From contig JBBMNZ010000007.1 in NCBI GenBank assembly GCA_037954325.1, forward strand, positions 11,527,501 through 11,591,500: DNA of 64,000 nucleotides, written 5' to 3'. The position numbers and the translations under genes were made by a program. Below the pieces are notes generated by a model, which did not search any database, was not told where the DNA came from, and saw nothing but the letters and a program-made list of their open reading frames with translations. Numbering within the stretch: position 1 is the first letter of the stretch; every line of letters starts with the position of its first letter. Positions 23,889 to 37,800 of this stretch are shown in pieces. This stretch comes from Fistularia commersonii (Eukaryota; Chordata; Actinopteri; Syngnathiformes; Fistulariidae).

Positions 23889-26117
23889 TCATTTCTGAGC
23901 AGGAGTCCTGGCCTTGTTGTAGATAAGGAAGTCCGAGATGTCGTGCCACACGTTGCTGTCATGGTAGAGGTAGTTCATGGAGGACTGCAGCGAGGGCTGG
24001 AGGGTGTGAGGGTAGTATTCGAAGAGCCATAAGACGATGCCCCAAACCAGGGTGGCAAAAAGCGGGAAAGGGTCATGCTTCGGCCTGGGGAGGAAGCCTT
24101 TCTCCACAGCCAGCCGAGAAAGAGCGAACAAGATCCGGGACAACAGGTACATGTTGATCTGGGGTAAAAAGCAAAGAGCCTTAATGAATGGATTTCCTTA
24201 TTTTTTATTTTGTAAATGTTAAAAGTATAAACAGGATATAAAAAAAGAGCAAAGCCAGGAGAAGTATACCTTCTAAATTTTTGTTTTTTCTTGCTGATGT
24301 ATTATTTTGTTATATACTCGATTCATGATGCTTTTTAAAATAAGTGAGTGGATATGTTGAACAAATGGAGAGATTTTTTTTTTCCCAGAATGTAGGTGGT
24401 GGAAATTAGCATCATGATGCTCAGTATCAAAAACATATAAATGTCTATGTTGTGAAAATGCATGATTTAATTTGCATACTGGAAGATTGGAATGGATGAG
24501 TATATGGTAGGATGGACAGACAGACATGCAACTTCTTTCATGAGAACCTGCATTGGAAACCAGTATAGGATCATGTACTCCATATACCTGACTATTGATG
24601 TTGTTGTTTTCCCCAAACACTAACCATCCTCCGATACAAGCAGCCAGGAAGGAGTGAGACTGCAAGCTCTTGCCCTGGACCTTCTCTTGAACAGCCTGCA
24701 GCCCTTTGTACGTGAACACGAAGTAGGCCAGGTTTCTGGAGTGGGTATACGTGGCTTTCAGAATGGCTTTGAGTTTGTCCTTCAAACTGTGATGGCAGGA
24801 GAGGAAAAAGACGCTCACGAAAACAAGCATCAAAAATCACTTTTCAGCTTATGTACTTTGAAATAAATGACCGGTCAGTCCCTACCTTCCACTTCTGAAT
24901 AGGAAGGTCATTACCAAGGCGTGTGGCGCTCTGATTTTGGCTCCATATCTTAAGAAGTAACAAATCAGACTGAGGTTTATTGGTCGAAAATAGAAGCATA
25001 TTAAAAGAACACATATTATCCATTTCAAGTGCACGCAGCGGCTCGCACATGGGAGGCAAACACACCAGTGAGGGAGTCTCACCTCAACCAACAAAAAACA
25101 TGACTTAAACATTACTTAATGGTAACCCTGACAGAGCACTTGCATCATCACTGACATCAATGCAGACAGTTGAATGATCACTGAATGAAAGTTTCTGTAT
25201 CACCTTATTTTTAATTAGTTAATTATGAGGAGCAAATTTGCAGTTTAATAAACCCAATGCACAAGCTTCCACAGGTGGTTTTCTAACCTGCATCGTGGTA
25301 ACCCCTCTGTTGTCGACTGCACTGATATGTCACGCAAAGCTAAACTTGCCGTGTCTTTATTTAGGGATTTTGCTGCATCTCAAATAAAACACTGAACACA
25401 ATGAGAAACTAGTGAAATATATGTGTGTGTGAAAAAGAGCATTTGGATCAGAAAATGAAAGACGAAACCCAAGAAATTAATTCAATGAGAGGACAAAACT
25501 ATAGAAAATTAAAATGTTTTTAAAAATATGTGACCTGAAACTAGAGGAGTTTGAAGTATTTGGAAAAAAAATTAGAGTCTAAAAATGTTGATAGAAACAA
25601 TCAGATTAAAAAAAAGATGTAATTTAAAATTTGAAGCGCAATTAGAAAGGCAGGACATTTATCAAAGTTGAACACATTGACATGAATGTGTTAAGACAAG
25701 AAATTCCGGTTTCGACAACTTTTTTTCCTCTAAAAAAAGAGGATATTGTGGCCACAATATTAACATTCCCTTCGCTGTTTAGACCACACTGAAATGGGAA
25801 TTTCCCATTTCTTTTGCTCTTTGCAATCTGATACTCCAGAATTCCGTATCATCTCTGGGACTTGTCGCAGTTGGCTGGAAACCCATTAAGTCATCCAGCC
25901 AACATTAGCTGGAAGTCCATTCCAGCTAATTTTATGTACAATGTCACAAAGTTTGCGTTTGATTTCCTTGTAATTGAGCAAGTCGAAATAGGGCGTTGAC
26001 TCACACGGCGCCGTTTCTGAAGCCTTTCAGAACCGCCAACGCCACCTTGTATTTCTCCTGCTTTAGCAGGTTGTTGACGGCGTATAACAAAGTCTTGAAC
26101 GCATCTGGACGCGCCAT
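23889..26117 (-). CDS. pxmp4: Peroxisomal membrane protein 4 (PXMP4/PMP24), complete, 214 aa
   Basis: A multi-pass peroxisomal membrane protein of the Tim17/Tim22/PMP24 family; its biochemical role is not established. Exons in transcription order: 26117-26005, 24948-24886, 24786-24588, 24158-23889 (stop TGA), with consistent phases. The start ATG encodes MARPDAFKTLLYAV. Family landmarks are VLKGFRNGAV, YGAKIRAPHALVMTFLFRSG, a YTHSRNLAYFVFTYKGL segment, LVFGENNNINSQ, WLFEYYPHTLQPSLQSSM and the C-terminal SNVWHDISDFLIYNK. The length is close to human PXMP4 (212 aa). Hydrophobic stretches near the FVFTYKG and TLVWGIVLWLF segments fit membrane helices. Intron 1 (24949-26004) contains two near-perfect palindromes. 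The gene lies in the same orientation as transglutaminase and itch, as expected from 20q linkage. Confidence 0.96.
25743..25810. repeat. Two palindromes in pxmp4 intron 1
   Basis: An exact 18-base palindrome (ATATTGTGGCCACAATAT) lies at 25743-25760. A second palindrome, with 9-base arms AAATGGGAA / TTCCCATTT around one base, lies at 25792-25810. Confidence 0.9.
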
Positions 26118-26175
26118 TGCTAACTTCTCCAACAGAGTGTAACGTCAATTAGCGACGAACAGGAAGTCGTGTTAC
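26118..26175 (-). promoter_or_regulatory. Probable TATA-less pxmp4 promoter
   Basis: Immediately upstream of the pxmp4 ATG, the minus strand contains an ETS-type ACTTCCTG motif (plus strand 'caggaagt', 26160-26167) and a CRE-like TGACGTT (plus strand 'aacgtca', about 26142-26148). No TATA box is seen. Motif-based inference only. Confidence 0.4.
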
Positions 26176-28868
26176 ATAGAAATACCGCCGTGTAGAAACG
26201 CGTTTGTGAATGAAAAGGGTACAAAGACCGCAAGGAGACCAGCGATGCTAAAAGGAAAGGGAGAAGAAACGCCTAGTCTCCTGTTATATCTTATTTCATT
26301 TTTCATTCTCGCTGTATTTTTTTGTATTTTGCGCTTAAAAATTGCGCTCGTGATAGGAGTAAAATAGCCATCTTGAATAAAGAGTTGTTTTTTTTGTGGC
26401 TCAAATACAATATAATGCAATAACACGTTCATGGAGTGTGTTTGTGTAACTGACACACTGTGGCATATTTAGTGAGTTTTAATACCTATTTAAACAAAAA
26501 AGACAAATTTATTAACCCTATTTAAGAACGTTTAGGGGTAGTAGATAGTACAGCAGTGTCCTACAGCAGCCAAGAATTAGAATAGTTTTATTTTCTCCCA
26601 GCCACTTCACTGTTACATTAAACCTACTCTAATAAAAACAGTATCCAGCAACTGATTATCAGTTATCAAATTAAGAGAACAGATCAAAACAGACCGAAAA
26701 ATGGAGGAAAAAAAAAAACAGAAAAAATATTACTGTCTACATGATTTACATTACAATCATTCTTCTAAAATCTTGACTTGCATATTTTTATTAATTCAGC
26801 TGCTTCACTTTCTTTTTTGGAATGCAGCAGTGATTCAGAAGTGAAGCATTTTTGTAGAGATGCTAACATTTAATGTTACATATAAATATTATCTCAGTCA
26901 CAATATTGTTGTTCCCCAAATCATCTCTGCTCTCAACTGCAGTCCTACAGGACCCTTAAGACAGAATGTGAACTGTGTCTTGATGTATGATGTGAACAGC
27001 GGTGCTGCAGGCAGTGGTGACTGCTAAGTTCTGATGTGTTACTTGCGACAATATTCTTAAACTCATCAGCAACATTTAAGAATGTGCCCTTTCCACATTT
27101 CACTCTGACCTTAAGGGAACTTTGACCATTGGTTATTGTGATTTTAAAAGGATTCATAATCAAACTAAGATCGAGCTATCCTCAGTGTTTTCAGCACACA
27201 AACTATACAGCTTGTAAAGGGTATGGATGGTAATTTATGTATGGGTTACCATTTATTAACAACTCATCTTGAATTAAACATCGCAGAACAGATGATGGCA
27301 AGTTTGACTATTCTAATTTAAAGTGAAATATGGGACAGCCGAGTAGTAGTGATTTAACAGTGTTACATTTGGTGACTTGTTTTTATTGAGTCAAGTGTTA
27401 AGAAAAAAAAAAAGCTGAATGAATGCTTTGGTTCCGCTCATTTATTCCATAGTCATTTAAAGTGAAATTCCACCTGATTTTAACTCTGTTGTGTAAGCAT
27501 ACGCTATGTAAAAGACATGGAAAACACGATTACAGGACCTATCTGAGCACACCGAACCCTATAAAACTAGGGCCATCCACTACTCCTTCACTTCAAATCT
27601 TAATTCTCGGATTTTGCACAAACACAAAGGGGGAGCACTTCCAGGGTGAAATATACATGTGTTGAGATGTTATACACATGATTCTGATTAATATGTACAT
27701 AAACACCATGAGCCACTTGACAAACATCATAGATCATATTCAACATCTTCATCAGTGACCTAGTATCACTCCTGATTCTAAACATCTACCAGAGATTTTT
27801 GCTACCACTCAGTGGGAGTCGGTCATTATCTTACAAATTATGTTTTTTCAATCAAACAATAAGATCTCCATCTCAGCAGTAACTGCTTCTACTCATCAAT
27901 AAAGTACCTCACACCTTTCAATCTCTTTTACCGGTAAGAGTAATTGACCACTGGTGGTCGAATATTACATACAGGATGTAACTGTTTGGGAAGGCAAGGG
28001 TATCAAATGAAATTACAACCAAACCAGTACAACTGTATACCTCTGCAAATTAAGAGACAAGTTCTGCTTAACATCACCTTTGAAATTTGCCAGTCTTATA
28101 CAATGGTGAAAAGTATTGTGTGTGTGTGTGGGGGGGGGGGGGCTACAAAACTATTGCACATAAAAATACAACCTCTTTTAAGAACAATCACACTGTCTTA
28201 CTGTTCACAGTCGCATGTGCAAACTAGTTTAATATTTAAAAGCAGGTTATTTAAAATAAGGAAAAGTTAATTAAACTGCAGGTGTGCAAGTCCAGTCATT
28301 TAGCTTTTTAAAAAAAAAAAAATTAAATCACCCATTCATTCATTGGTTGTCAAAGACATATTAAAGAGAAGTCTGAGGGACCAATATCCACGTGCCTGCC
28401 TTTTATGCTGCTCTCAGATTTTAAAATGAGAGTAAACTATGATCTTGAAGAAAAAAAAAAATAGCACACATCAATGTCACTATTTCCTCTGAAGTGCTCT
28501 TTCTTGTGCATAGGCGAGACACATTGTTCTTTTGAAGCGTCTAATGCACAATTCATGTGAAAAATAACTGCATGGGGAATGCAGGCGTGACTTGGTATGA
28601 CGCTGCTTCTTCTGCCTCGGGGGGGTTGGGGAGTGCAGGGTGAGATCAACTGTATTATGGTGGGGCCGATCATCTACGTGGGATGTCAGACTGGAGGAGG
28701 ATTCACAGTTCTCTCATCCGAGAGGATTTAACAGCTTCCAAACAGCTGTTATTGCATATGATCGCGTTGTAGAAATATTCATGAGCGTCCGCCCCGGTGG
28801 AAAAAGTGCTCTTGTCCAAGATAAATGGTGCTCCTTCCTCCCTTTCTGTCGGTCATGGCTCTGTTGTA
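26176..28868. other. Intergenic region and probable itch 3' UTR
   Basis: No protein-coding exon was recognised. The itch gene ends at 28869 on the minus strand, so its 3' UTR lies in the upper part. 'tttatt' at 27441-27446 (AATAAA on the minus strand) is one candidate end. A G-rich run follows GT repeats at about 28117-28142. Otherwise AT-rich sequence with no visible feature. Confidence 0.5.
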
Positions 28869-31800
28869 TTACTCCTGACCAAACCCTTCGGTCTCTTCGA
28901 TGGCAAACATGAGCTTCTCTTTCAGCTGCTCATAGCTCTTGTAGGGAGGCAGGTCTAGACGATTAAAGCTTGATTGGACACATAAGAGGGAGATCAGATT
29001 ACTCTCTGTGATCAATAGCTTAATCTGCCCTGCCGTCTGTGTGTGATGGCTTTTCTTAAAAAAAAAATAGAAATAAATAAAAATAAAAATAAAACATCAT
29101 GCCCATCTTTTTGGACCTACATACAACAGAAATGTATGAGCTTAACATTAAGAGTTGAGTTGCTCCATAAATTGAAAAAAAAAAACATCTGGCAACATGG
29201 CATCCATTATTGACCTTTAAGATATTTTATTTCCATAGTTATAGAATTTAAATAAACACAGGCCCACAAAATCAACACTTGCTAGTTTTTTTTTTGCCAA
29301 ATTTGGATAATAACTTGACCATTTTTTTTACTTAAGATATTCTTGCATTAGTCCAGCAGTGAGAAAATTAGCATTTATAAAAGTGACAAATATTCTTTTA
29401 CCCATGATGCTGAAAACAATTCGGATAAATTACTGGAGGAGGAAAATTAGGTATCACAATAATCCAAATTAGATTAAAAAAAAAAGAAAAACAAGTTCTG
29501 GTATTAGACAGTTTTGAAATAGATCCATATATTGCCACAAAATCATAAAATTCATGTTTCTTTGTTTTTTTCACACTTATGAACTTGAATTTGGCATCAA
29601 AAAACAAGATTTCCTGCATGACCGAACTGTTAATGTAATGCATTCACCAGTGAAGGTTCAGAGCTGCACTACAATATAAGTGAAATTATGTAACAAATGT
29701 CAGAGATTAGAAAGACCAAATAATACATTTAAAAACTGGTTTACTCAGCGGTGACAAAGAGGGTGTGATCTTGAAAGAAATACCTGAGGATAAATTAATT
29801 CCACGGACAAAGCGAAACTGGCCTTACCACGTATGACTTCTTGGGAGCCAGTTCTCTTTGCCAACTTTCTCAATGCAGAACTTCTGCGGCCCGTTGCTCC
29901 CTGTTTGTAATAGTAAAGAGTGTTTAAAAGCAAGTAAACACAAAGTGCAAATTCCAACCAGATGGACATGGATCTTCCTTGGCATACCCATCAGATCAGC
30001 AAATCCACCCACGGGGAGACGACACGTTCCTGTGACGAACTGGAGGAGTCTCATCCTCTTCTCATTGTCCATCTCCTTGACAAACTGACATCAGATTGCT
30101 TGGTGTCAGTCGATGTGCAAGTACAAACTGTTCTCTAAGATGTGAGAATATTCAAATCTAAATATTTAATTTTTACTAAATATCCTATAAAGATGTGATA
30201 CCATGATCTTGATTCTAGTAAGGTCAGGCCAAGTGTATGTGCATAAAAGCACAACACAACTGCACAACAACAGCACCAAAACAATAAATCAGGAGATTTG
30301 GTGGCGCCACCTGACTGTGAGTGAACAAACCTGCCAGAACCAGAGAATCTGTTTGCTGCTTCGGGCATAATGTCTGTAGATGGTGTTTCGCTGCCAATCC
30401 ACGAGGTCTATCTCTTGCATCCCACACAGCATAACCTAAAAGGGAAGAGCGGCCACAGATATTTGATGTGGAAACAAAGCACTTGATGCAAGACTGATTG
30501 GCCAAAAACATTATTGACTGCTTGCACAATCAGTGGAATGTGACCAAAAATTTGTGGTTTACCAGACAACATAGGAAACATGTTATTGTAAAACTAAAAA
30601 TGCTTAATCCCATGTTTTTTTGGTAGGGCTGCAGACAAAAAAAATATATAGAGATCACTACCTCTAATTCCTTGGCATCAAAGTACTGAAGGTACTGTTG
30701 GGGTAGAACTTCATTGAAGCCTTCAAAGAAGGCCTGTGTCTGCTCCTCAACGCCCCTGGACAGCCTCCACTCTGCCACCAACCTGGAGACGGCAGCAGAG
30801 TGATTGACACAAGAAGTTCAGACATGCTGCGGCCATTCTGCGACATATAAAAGCTGTGGAGTCAGTAAACGCAGCTGCTGCACCTGATGTACTCTTCCTT
30901 ATTTTCTTCAGTTACTTGGATGTTCCCTCCATCTGGTTTCAGCTCATGTGTGGTGACCTCCCCCAGGATCTCCTTATCTACTGAGAAGAACATCTCAAGA
31001 CCGCACTCTTCTATGTTGTTGTCCCTGAAAGCAAGAGAGTTGACATTTCAGAATGCATGGGAAACATACAAATATATATTACATATAGTCTAAGATAGAG
31101 ATAACTAATGGAAAGAGGTCTTAAGGAAGTGGAATTTAAACAAGTACGTTTGGGAATCCAAACCTACTTGATCCAGATGAGAGAGTTATAAAACTCCGGG
31201 TCAATGGATTCCAAGTCTTTGAGGGCCAGGGGCTTGTTCAGGATGCGCTTGTAGAAGGGCAGGGAGAAACCGGTGTCAATGAATTTTCCATGGAACAAGG
31301 CCTGGAGGGAGAAAACATTGGGCCGTCAGGTGATGCGACTGCAGCAAAATGGCATTATGTAATCTCAATCGGTTCTTATTTATTCGAGCAGATGGCAGAG
31401 CAAGAATTAATGGCACAGTTACCATGGCGATGAACCGCCCGATGAACTTGAAGTACTTAAGGTGATCAGGGTTGATGTACGAGGCAGGGTTGATCTGCAG
31501 ACAATAGTTGTCTTTGCCGGCGTACTCAAACAAACAGTACATCGGATTCAGAACTTCATGAGAGAGTAAGAAGAACCATTCTCTGCAAATAGGAATGACA
31601 ACAGGAAATACAAACATATTTTATACAGGTGGTTTGTGTAGATAAAGGTCAATCTTGGAATAATAAAAAGAAAAATCAAGTTTTATTCTCCCTTCTGTCA
31701 GCAAAACACGGGAGTTTCTCATTTTTAACTAAACTTGAAAATCAGAGGCCCAACAACAGAAGATTAAAGAAACCAACTGCGACCTCTCGCGTTCTGACAC

Positions 31801-34800
31801 ACCCAGATTTTGCAATCTTAACAGTGCCCGCCTTCATAGGCCACGGTAAGTTGGTCACAGGCTACCCTATGATTTTACATAACACTGGAGATCGGGATAT
31901 ACCTCAGGAATTAGGGCGAAAGTGAACAAACAGGTGTTGCATTTTGTGAAACTAGGGAGTGTCAGGAAAGTGAAATTAAAGCAATCATCACAGTCATCCA
32001 TGAGCTGTTTTCTGCTAACTGTGGTAAGGTATGCTGAAAGGTTAACACAAATGTTCAGTTTTATTTATTTTTTTTAAGATTAATGTAACATTTGTACCTG
32101 GCAACTCCACCATAGTCTAAACCCTCTTCTCCTGGGAAAATGATCCAAAGTCTCCGTCTCAGATCTTGAGGATGGAAGCTCATGATCTTTGGGTACAGGT
32201 ACATAGAAGGAAGGACATATTTCAGACACAGAAAGAAAACTGCAACGTCCTCTTTATTAGTTAAAAAAACGCTGTCAGTGATGTTCAGCTGCAGGTTTAT
32301 GCCATGAATGCTGCAAATACCGTAGTTGATGTGACAACATAATACTAATTAACAGTCAAGACAGATTGAAAGTATAATTTGTATAATCACCTGCTGGAAA
32401 GAGTCCTCAAACAAGGTTTTCCTGGAGACTGTGACCTTGATGTGCTGAGGCATCGACAGTTGCTGATGGGAAAGTTAAACAACGGCTTGCAGGAACCACC
32501 TCCAAAGATCTTATGGGACAAAGCTCAGACTGCGCTTACCTGACACCAGAACCTGAAATATTGCACCTTGGCTTTGAAGTCCCTGACGTAAGTTATCTGT
32601 GGACCATTTTCACTGTGGAAATGAAGAAAATTAATTAATGGATAAAAATCTAAGTGGTATATCGGTCATATGAAAAGCTTGGTTCCTGAGCCATCACGTT
32701 GAAATGCGGAATGTGTCCTTTCACCTGTTTATAATATCATAAATCACTTGACATAATGAGACACTTATAATGATGATATTACTTTGGACTTTATTTGTTT
32801 CCAGAATTGTTGAGTTAAACGTCTCCATTAAAAAAAAAAAAAGATTCACTTCCATAAAAGATAGGCGATCTGAAGTTTATGGAAGACTATGGCTACCATT
32901 TTGTTTGAATTATTATTCAAGTATCTTACAGTGAGGATTTTCCTGTGCGAGGGTCAATGTAGGTTGTGGTTCGCCTGTTGTGATCGACAAAGTAGGGAAT
33001 GCCATCAACAGTGAACCTCATCTCCCAGCCCTCTGGCAAAGGCTTATCGTTCAATAGCCTGAAAAATACAGATGCATGGGAAGGTTCAGAACTACATTTT
33101 TTGAGGTATCTGTGATGGAAAAAAATGTACATTACATGACTGTTAGTATCAGGAACTGAAATTCACAGGAGAAAATGTCAATCGTTAAGATAAACTGAAT
33201 GAAATTATTGCAGCAATCAACTGATTGTGATTGGATAAAAGGTTAACCTGCAACATGACTAATATTTAAGATACCAAAAAATGCATACATAAAAAGACCT
33301 TAAAATTACATTAAGTATCGCTAAAGCACTTATTAAGTTCAGAACTTGGGTCTTGCTCAACCACGTTTTAACTATAATGCAAAGTAAGCTTTCTAAAATA
33401 ATGAAACACGATGCAAAGAGCATCTGATATTTATTCAAACCACAATTATTAAAAAAATTCAGCAGGAAAATATGGATCAGTGATGATAAAGCATTGCTCC
33501 TGGTGTTTGATTTTGAGTATTTATTCACAATTATTCATACTCCAAAGATGCATGCACACATGCACACTCACCCTTGTGTCCTGGGGTCCTCCCATTGTGT
33601 CGTTCTTGTCGGGTGGTGGACAAAATACACTCTACCATTGGTGTCTGTTCTCTTCTCTGATACACACAGGCACGCCCAAACAAACGCACAGATGAAAGAA
33701 AGTAAAATGCATTTCATCACAGATTATTTGAAAAGCATTTTCAGTCAATAAACATACATTTCAAAAGCTATGGCTGAAAACGAAAGTGCTGTGTGATATT
33801 TACCCCATCCATGTGGCAGTAGTCCCAGCGGGTCAAACTCTTTGTTGGCTGTAGCTGCAAACTGGTCTTGGAGCTGAGCAGCAGAGTGAAAAAATGGGAC
33901 AAATGTATATTATGTAGAATTTATGACAAATCATTCTAAGGTTGAGTTTTTTTTTCACTTTTTATCTGTAACACACTCTCCTATTGCAGCCTCAACAGGA
34001 AAACATTTCTTTTTGTCCTGGACTTTTGATTTGAGGGTTACTTTAGAGACACACAGCATTCATAAGAATATTTATTTCTCTCACATAGTTGTCTTATGAT
34101 GAAGTAGATATATAATCAAAGCCTTGTGACAAAAACATTAAAATGCTCATGCTGTGTTCTGCCACAAAAAAGAAATATCTGATTTATTTACTTAGGGTCA
34201 ACAGTCCAGAGCAACGGAGAGTGTGGAAAAGAGGTGAAGAGACGGGTCCAAGCAGGTTGGAATGGCTGGAGAAAAGTGTCAGGGGTACTATGTGATAGAA
34301 GACTTTCAGCCAGAATAAAAGGAAAGGTGTACAAGACAGTGGTGAGACCAGCGATGATGTTTGGACTAGAAACTGCTACAATGACCAAAAGACAGCAGGC
34401 AGAATTAGAGGTTGCAGAGATGAAGATGTTGAGGTTCTCTTTGGGAGTGACCAGGATGGATAGGATCAGGAATGAGTCTATCAGAGGGACGGCACATGTT
34501 CGATGTTTTGGAGAGAAGGTCAGAGAAGCCAGACTGAGATGGTTCGGTCATGTACAGAGAAGAGATAGTGAATATATTGGTAGACGGATGCTGGAATTGG
34601 AGCTGCCAGGCAGGAGGTCTCGAGGAAGACCAAAGAGAAGATTTATGGACGTAGTGAGAGAGGATATGAAGGTAGTTGGAGTGAGAGAGGAAGATACAGA
34701 GAATAGGGTTAGATGGAGAAATTTGACTCGCTGTGGCGACCCCTGACGGGAAAAGCCGAAAGAAGAAGAAGAAGAAGAAGAAGATGCTCATATTGTTTTC

Positions 34801-37800
34801 TCATTGAGCTGTCCTCTTAGCATATTCTCTAGAACGGCTTGCATTGACAAAGACAAAATCTAGTGATGACAACAGCAATTGCTCTCCCTCGCTCACCCCA
34901 TAAATGAATCTCTGGTTGAACTGCTGCATGGCTCCCTGCAACTGGCTACGCTGGTGCTGCCACTCCTCATAATTTCGCACCGACTCCTGCGTGGGGCGTT
35001 GCCATGTGGTTGTCCTGGTTATGTGGTCAACATAATACACCCTGCCCATCGGGTCCACCCTGCGCTCCCACCTTGAGGGAAAGGAGGGTGCTGTGTTAAC
35101 AAAGTACACCGAAGAAATCCACCCCGCACCATGACCAGACGGACAAGTTAGTAAAATTCCTTCTGTTGTAATAACCACATAACTCATAACAGATTAAAAA
35201 ACTGCTGCATAGACGCAATTATAAAACGATTTATAATAGTGCTTTTAATCAAGTAATTGCATTGCAACTGAATTTGTATAATATTCTACATATATAATGT
35301 TCTAATATTCTTGACTCTTGTACCCTGTGGGCAGAGCGTCTGGCCTGTCCCAGGTTGTCCTTTTCTCGATGTGATCAACAAAGTACACACGTCCGTTTTG
35401 ATCCACCCTTTGCTCCCATCTGCAAAGACAATACACACGAGTGAGCAGGGCGTGAGGTCATTACTTTCGTGATTTAACTGAAAATACATATGTAAATGAT
35501 AGCATTCCGACATACTACAGTAGTGATTGAATCCAATTACTTGTAGAAAAAGGTTTATTTTTACCCAGGTGGTAAGGGGCCACTGTTAATGGGCGTCATC
35601 CTGGGTGGGGCTGTGACCGGAGCAGCTGAGGCAGAGGCCCCCGGTTTGGGGGCATTTGCTGTCTGTGAAGGGCCTCGGGTTTCACCACCGGCTCCCGAGT
35701 CGTCTTGTTGATCTGAACAGCCACTTGCAGATGCCTGAGAGGAACCATCGGACGCCGGAACTTCACTCAGCTCGCTGGGAGTAGAGCTGCTAGAGGAGGC
35801 TGGAGGGAAGGCATTTCTTTGAAAATTAATTTGTAGCAGTGGTTTTGAATTGATAGCATTTATGTGCAAGGGCACATCGTGTTTCAGTATATGCAGGGTG
35901 ACTCCATGTTACAATGAGTGCATACACTTGGATACAAGTGTATGTGCCATACACTTTCAAATAAAAAAAAAAAAAATCCATATTTTCATGGGGTTGAGTA
36001 AGTATTTCACACAACTCTAATGCTTGGGAAGGGCCAACAGGTGTTTGAGGAAGATAACTACACTGGAGAAGGTGTAAACTAAGCTAGTGCTAATAAATAA
36101 CTGATGCGCCTGATTTGTTAAAACATTCACACCATTTGAATTGCTTGTTGTAAACTTTGTTACAGATGTAGCACTTAGCAGCTCTGTAGCAAACCAGCTG
36201 TCAGTTTGGAATTTGAAACAAAACAATGACAATCCTAAATCATAAAAATACAACATGAGATTTTTTTCTAGCCTAAAAAAACTCAGTCGACGAAACCAAT
36301 GCGTGTTTTGTATATATTAATTTTGTATCCTCATACTTGGAGATGCTGCAGGTCTGCCAGGTGCAGGGGGAGGCCGGGCAGGTCTCGGGGGACGAGAAGC
36401 AGTGGAGCCCCCTGGTGATCCAGATGGGGAATTTGAACCGTTGATAGAGCGAGTATTAGGTACGATCACCCACTCATCAGAATCACTGGAAGGAGACGTA
36501 TCTCTGCTTGTCCTTTGATTAGAACAAAAAACATTCGGATATATGCCACTGAACAAGTACGTTTTAATAGTAAACATATAAAATTGATGTTTTACTAAAC
36601 CAATGCAACATAATTTGCATCAAAAGCATCAGAAGCAGAAATTTTAGCAGACCTGTTGCCGGTTTCTCCATTCTGTTTTGCATTTCCATTTGGGACTGAA
36701 GCTTGAACAACACAAAGATGGAAATACAACACAAATTAAAGGTGATAATCTTTGCTTGTAGCTATCTTTTTGGACTTGACTAATTTTTGTTCTCAGCAGT
36801 AATAACTGCAGCTGACCTGGTACTGGAGATATCTTACATTGTTCTTTCTCCGCAGAGGCTAAGGTCTCTGGGTCCACGTGCATTCCATCCAAGCACACTG
36901 ACAGATCACCCACAACTTCCCGGGAGTCTCTGTCAGAGCACAGCTGCAGGGTCTGGACCACCTCACACACTGAGGAACAGACACAATTAAACAAGTGTTT
37001 GCAGCACATTAAACTAAAACTCGGGCAACTGTGTGCATTTACTTCGTCAATATCAGTTGGATTCGCTTTGAAAAAAACATTTTGTGAAGATTAGACAAGC
37101 CTCCCCCTTTTTTCAAAACTATCTTATTATCAAGTTATTTGTTTCTGTAAATTCAGAAGCCAAAATCAGATGCCTTTTTCAAGGGGTGAGATAAGAAACA
37201 TGACCTTAGGCAATGCCAGCAAGGATATCAAAATACCCTTTGCTGGTTGAAGCAAATCTTCTTCTTTCAGTTTCTCCCCATATGGGGATTCCGTCTTACC
37301 CTGTCATCTACATCTTCATCTTTCACACCCACTAATGGCATTCAATCCTACACCACAGCCACAAAAATTGCATCTTTGGCCGTCCTCCTGCCTTGCAGCT
37401 CTCTGTAAAACATCTCCTACCAATATATTCACTAGCTTCATCTGCGTCCACTCCACTATGCCTGTATTTGCTTCTTCACCTCTTTTCCACACTCCCCATT
37501 GCTCTGAACTTAATGTTGACCTTAAATATCTGAACTCCTTCACCTTCCTCTCCATCTCTCCTTGCATTCTCACTGCCCCACCTGGTTCCTTTTTCACTTA
37601 TACACACGTACTCTCTCTTGTTATGACTGACCTTCATTCAAATTCTCTCAAGAGCATATTTCTACCATCGCAGATTCTCATCCACCTGCTGCCTGCTCTT
37701 GCTGCAGATCACAAAGTCATCTGCAAACATCATGGTCCATGAAGACTCCCGTCTGACCACATATGTCAGCATGTCGATCACAGGAAGAGGCACAGGGTCA

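Noticed and set aside
24273..24833. A 186-codon minus-strand frame
   Set aside because: Only the 24588-24786 part is real (pxmp4 exon 3); the remainder is intron read-through.
34405..34791. 128-codon minus-strand frame inside itch
   Set aside because: Antisense shadow of the RTE reverse-transcriptase fragment on the plus strand.
37335..37742. 135-codon plus-strand frame inside itch
   Set aside because: Antisense shadow of the minus-strand RTE fragment.
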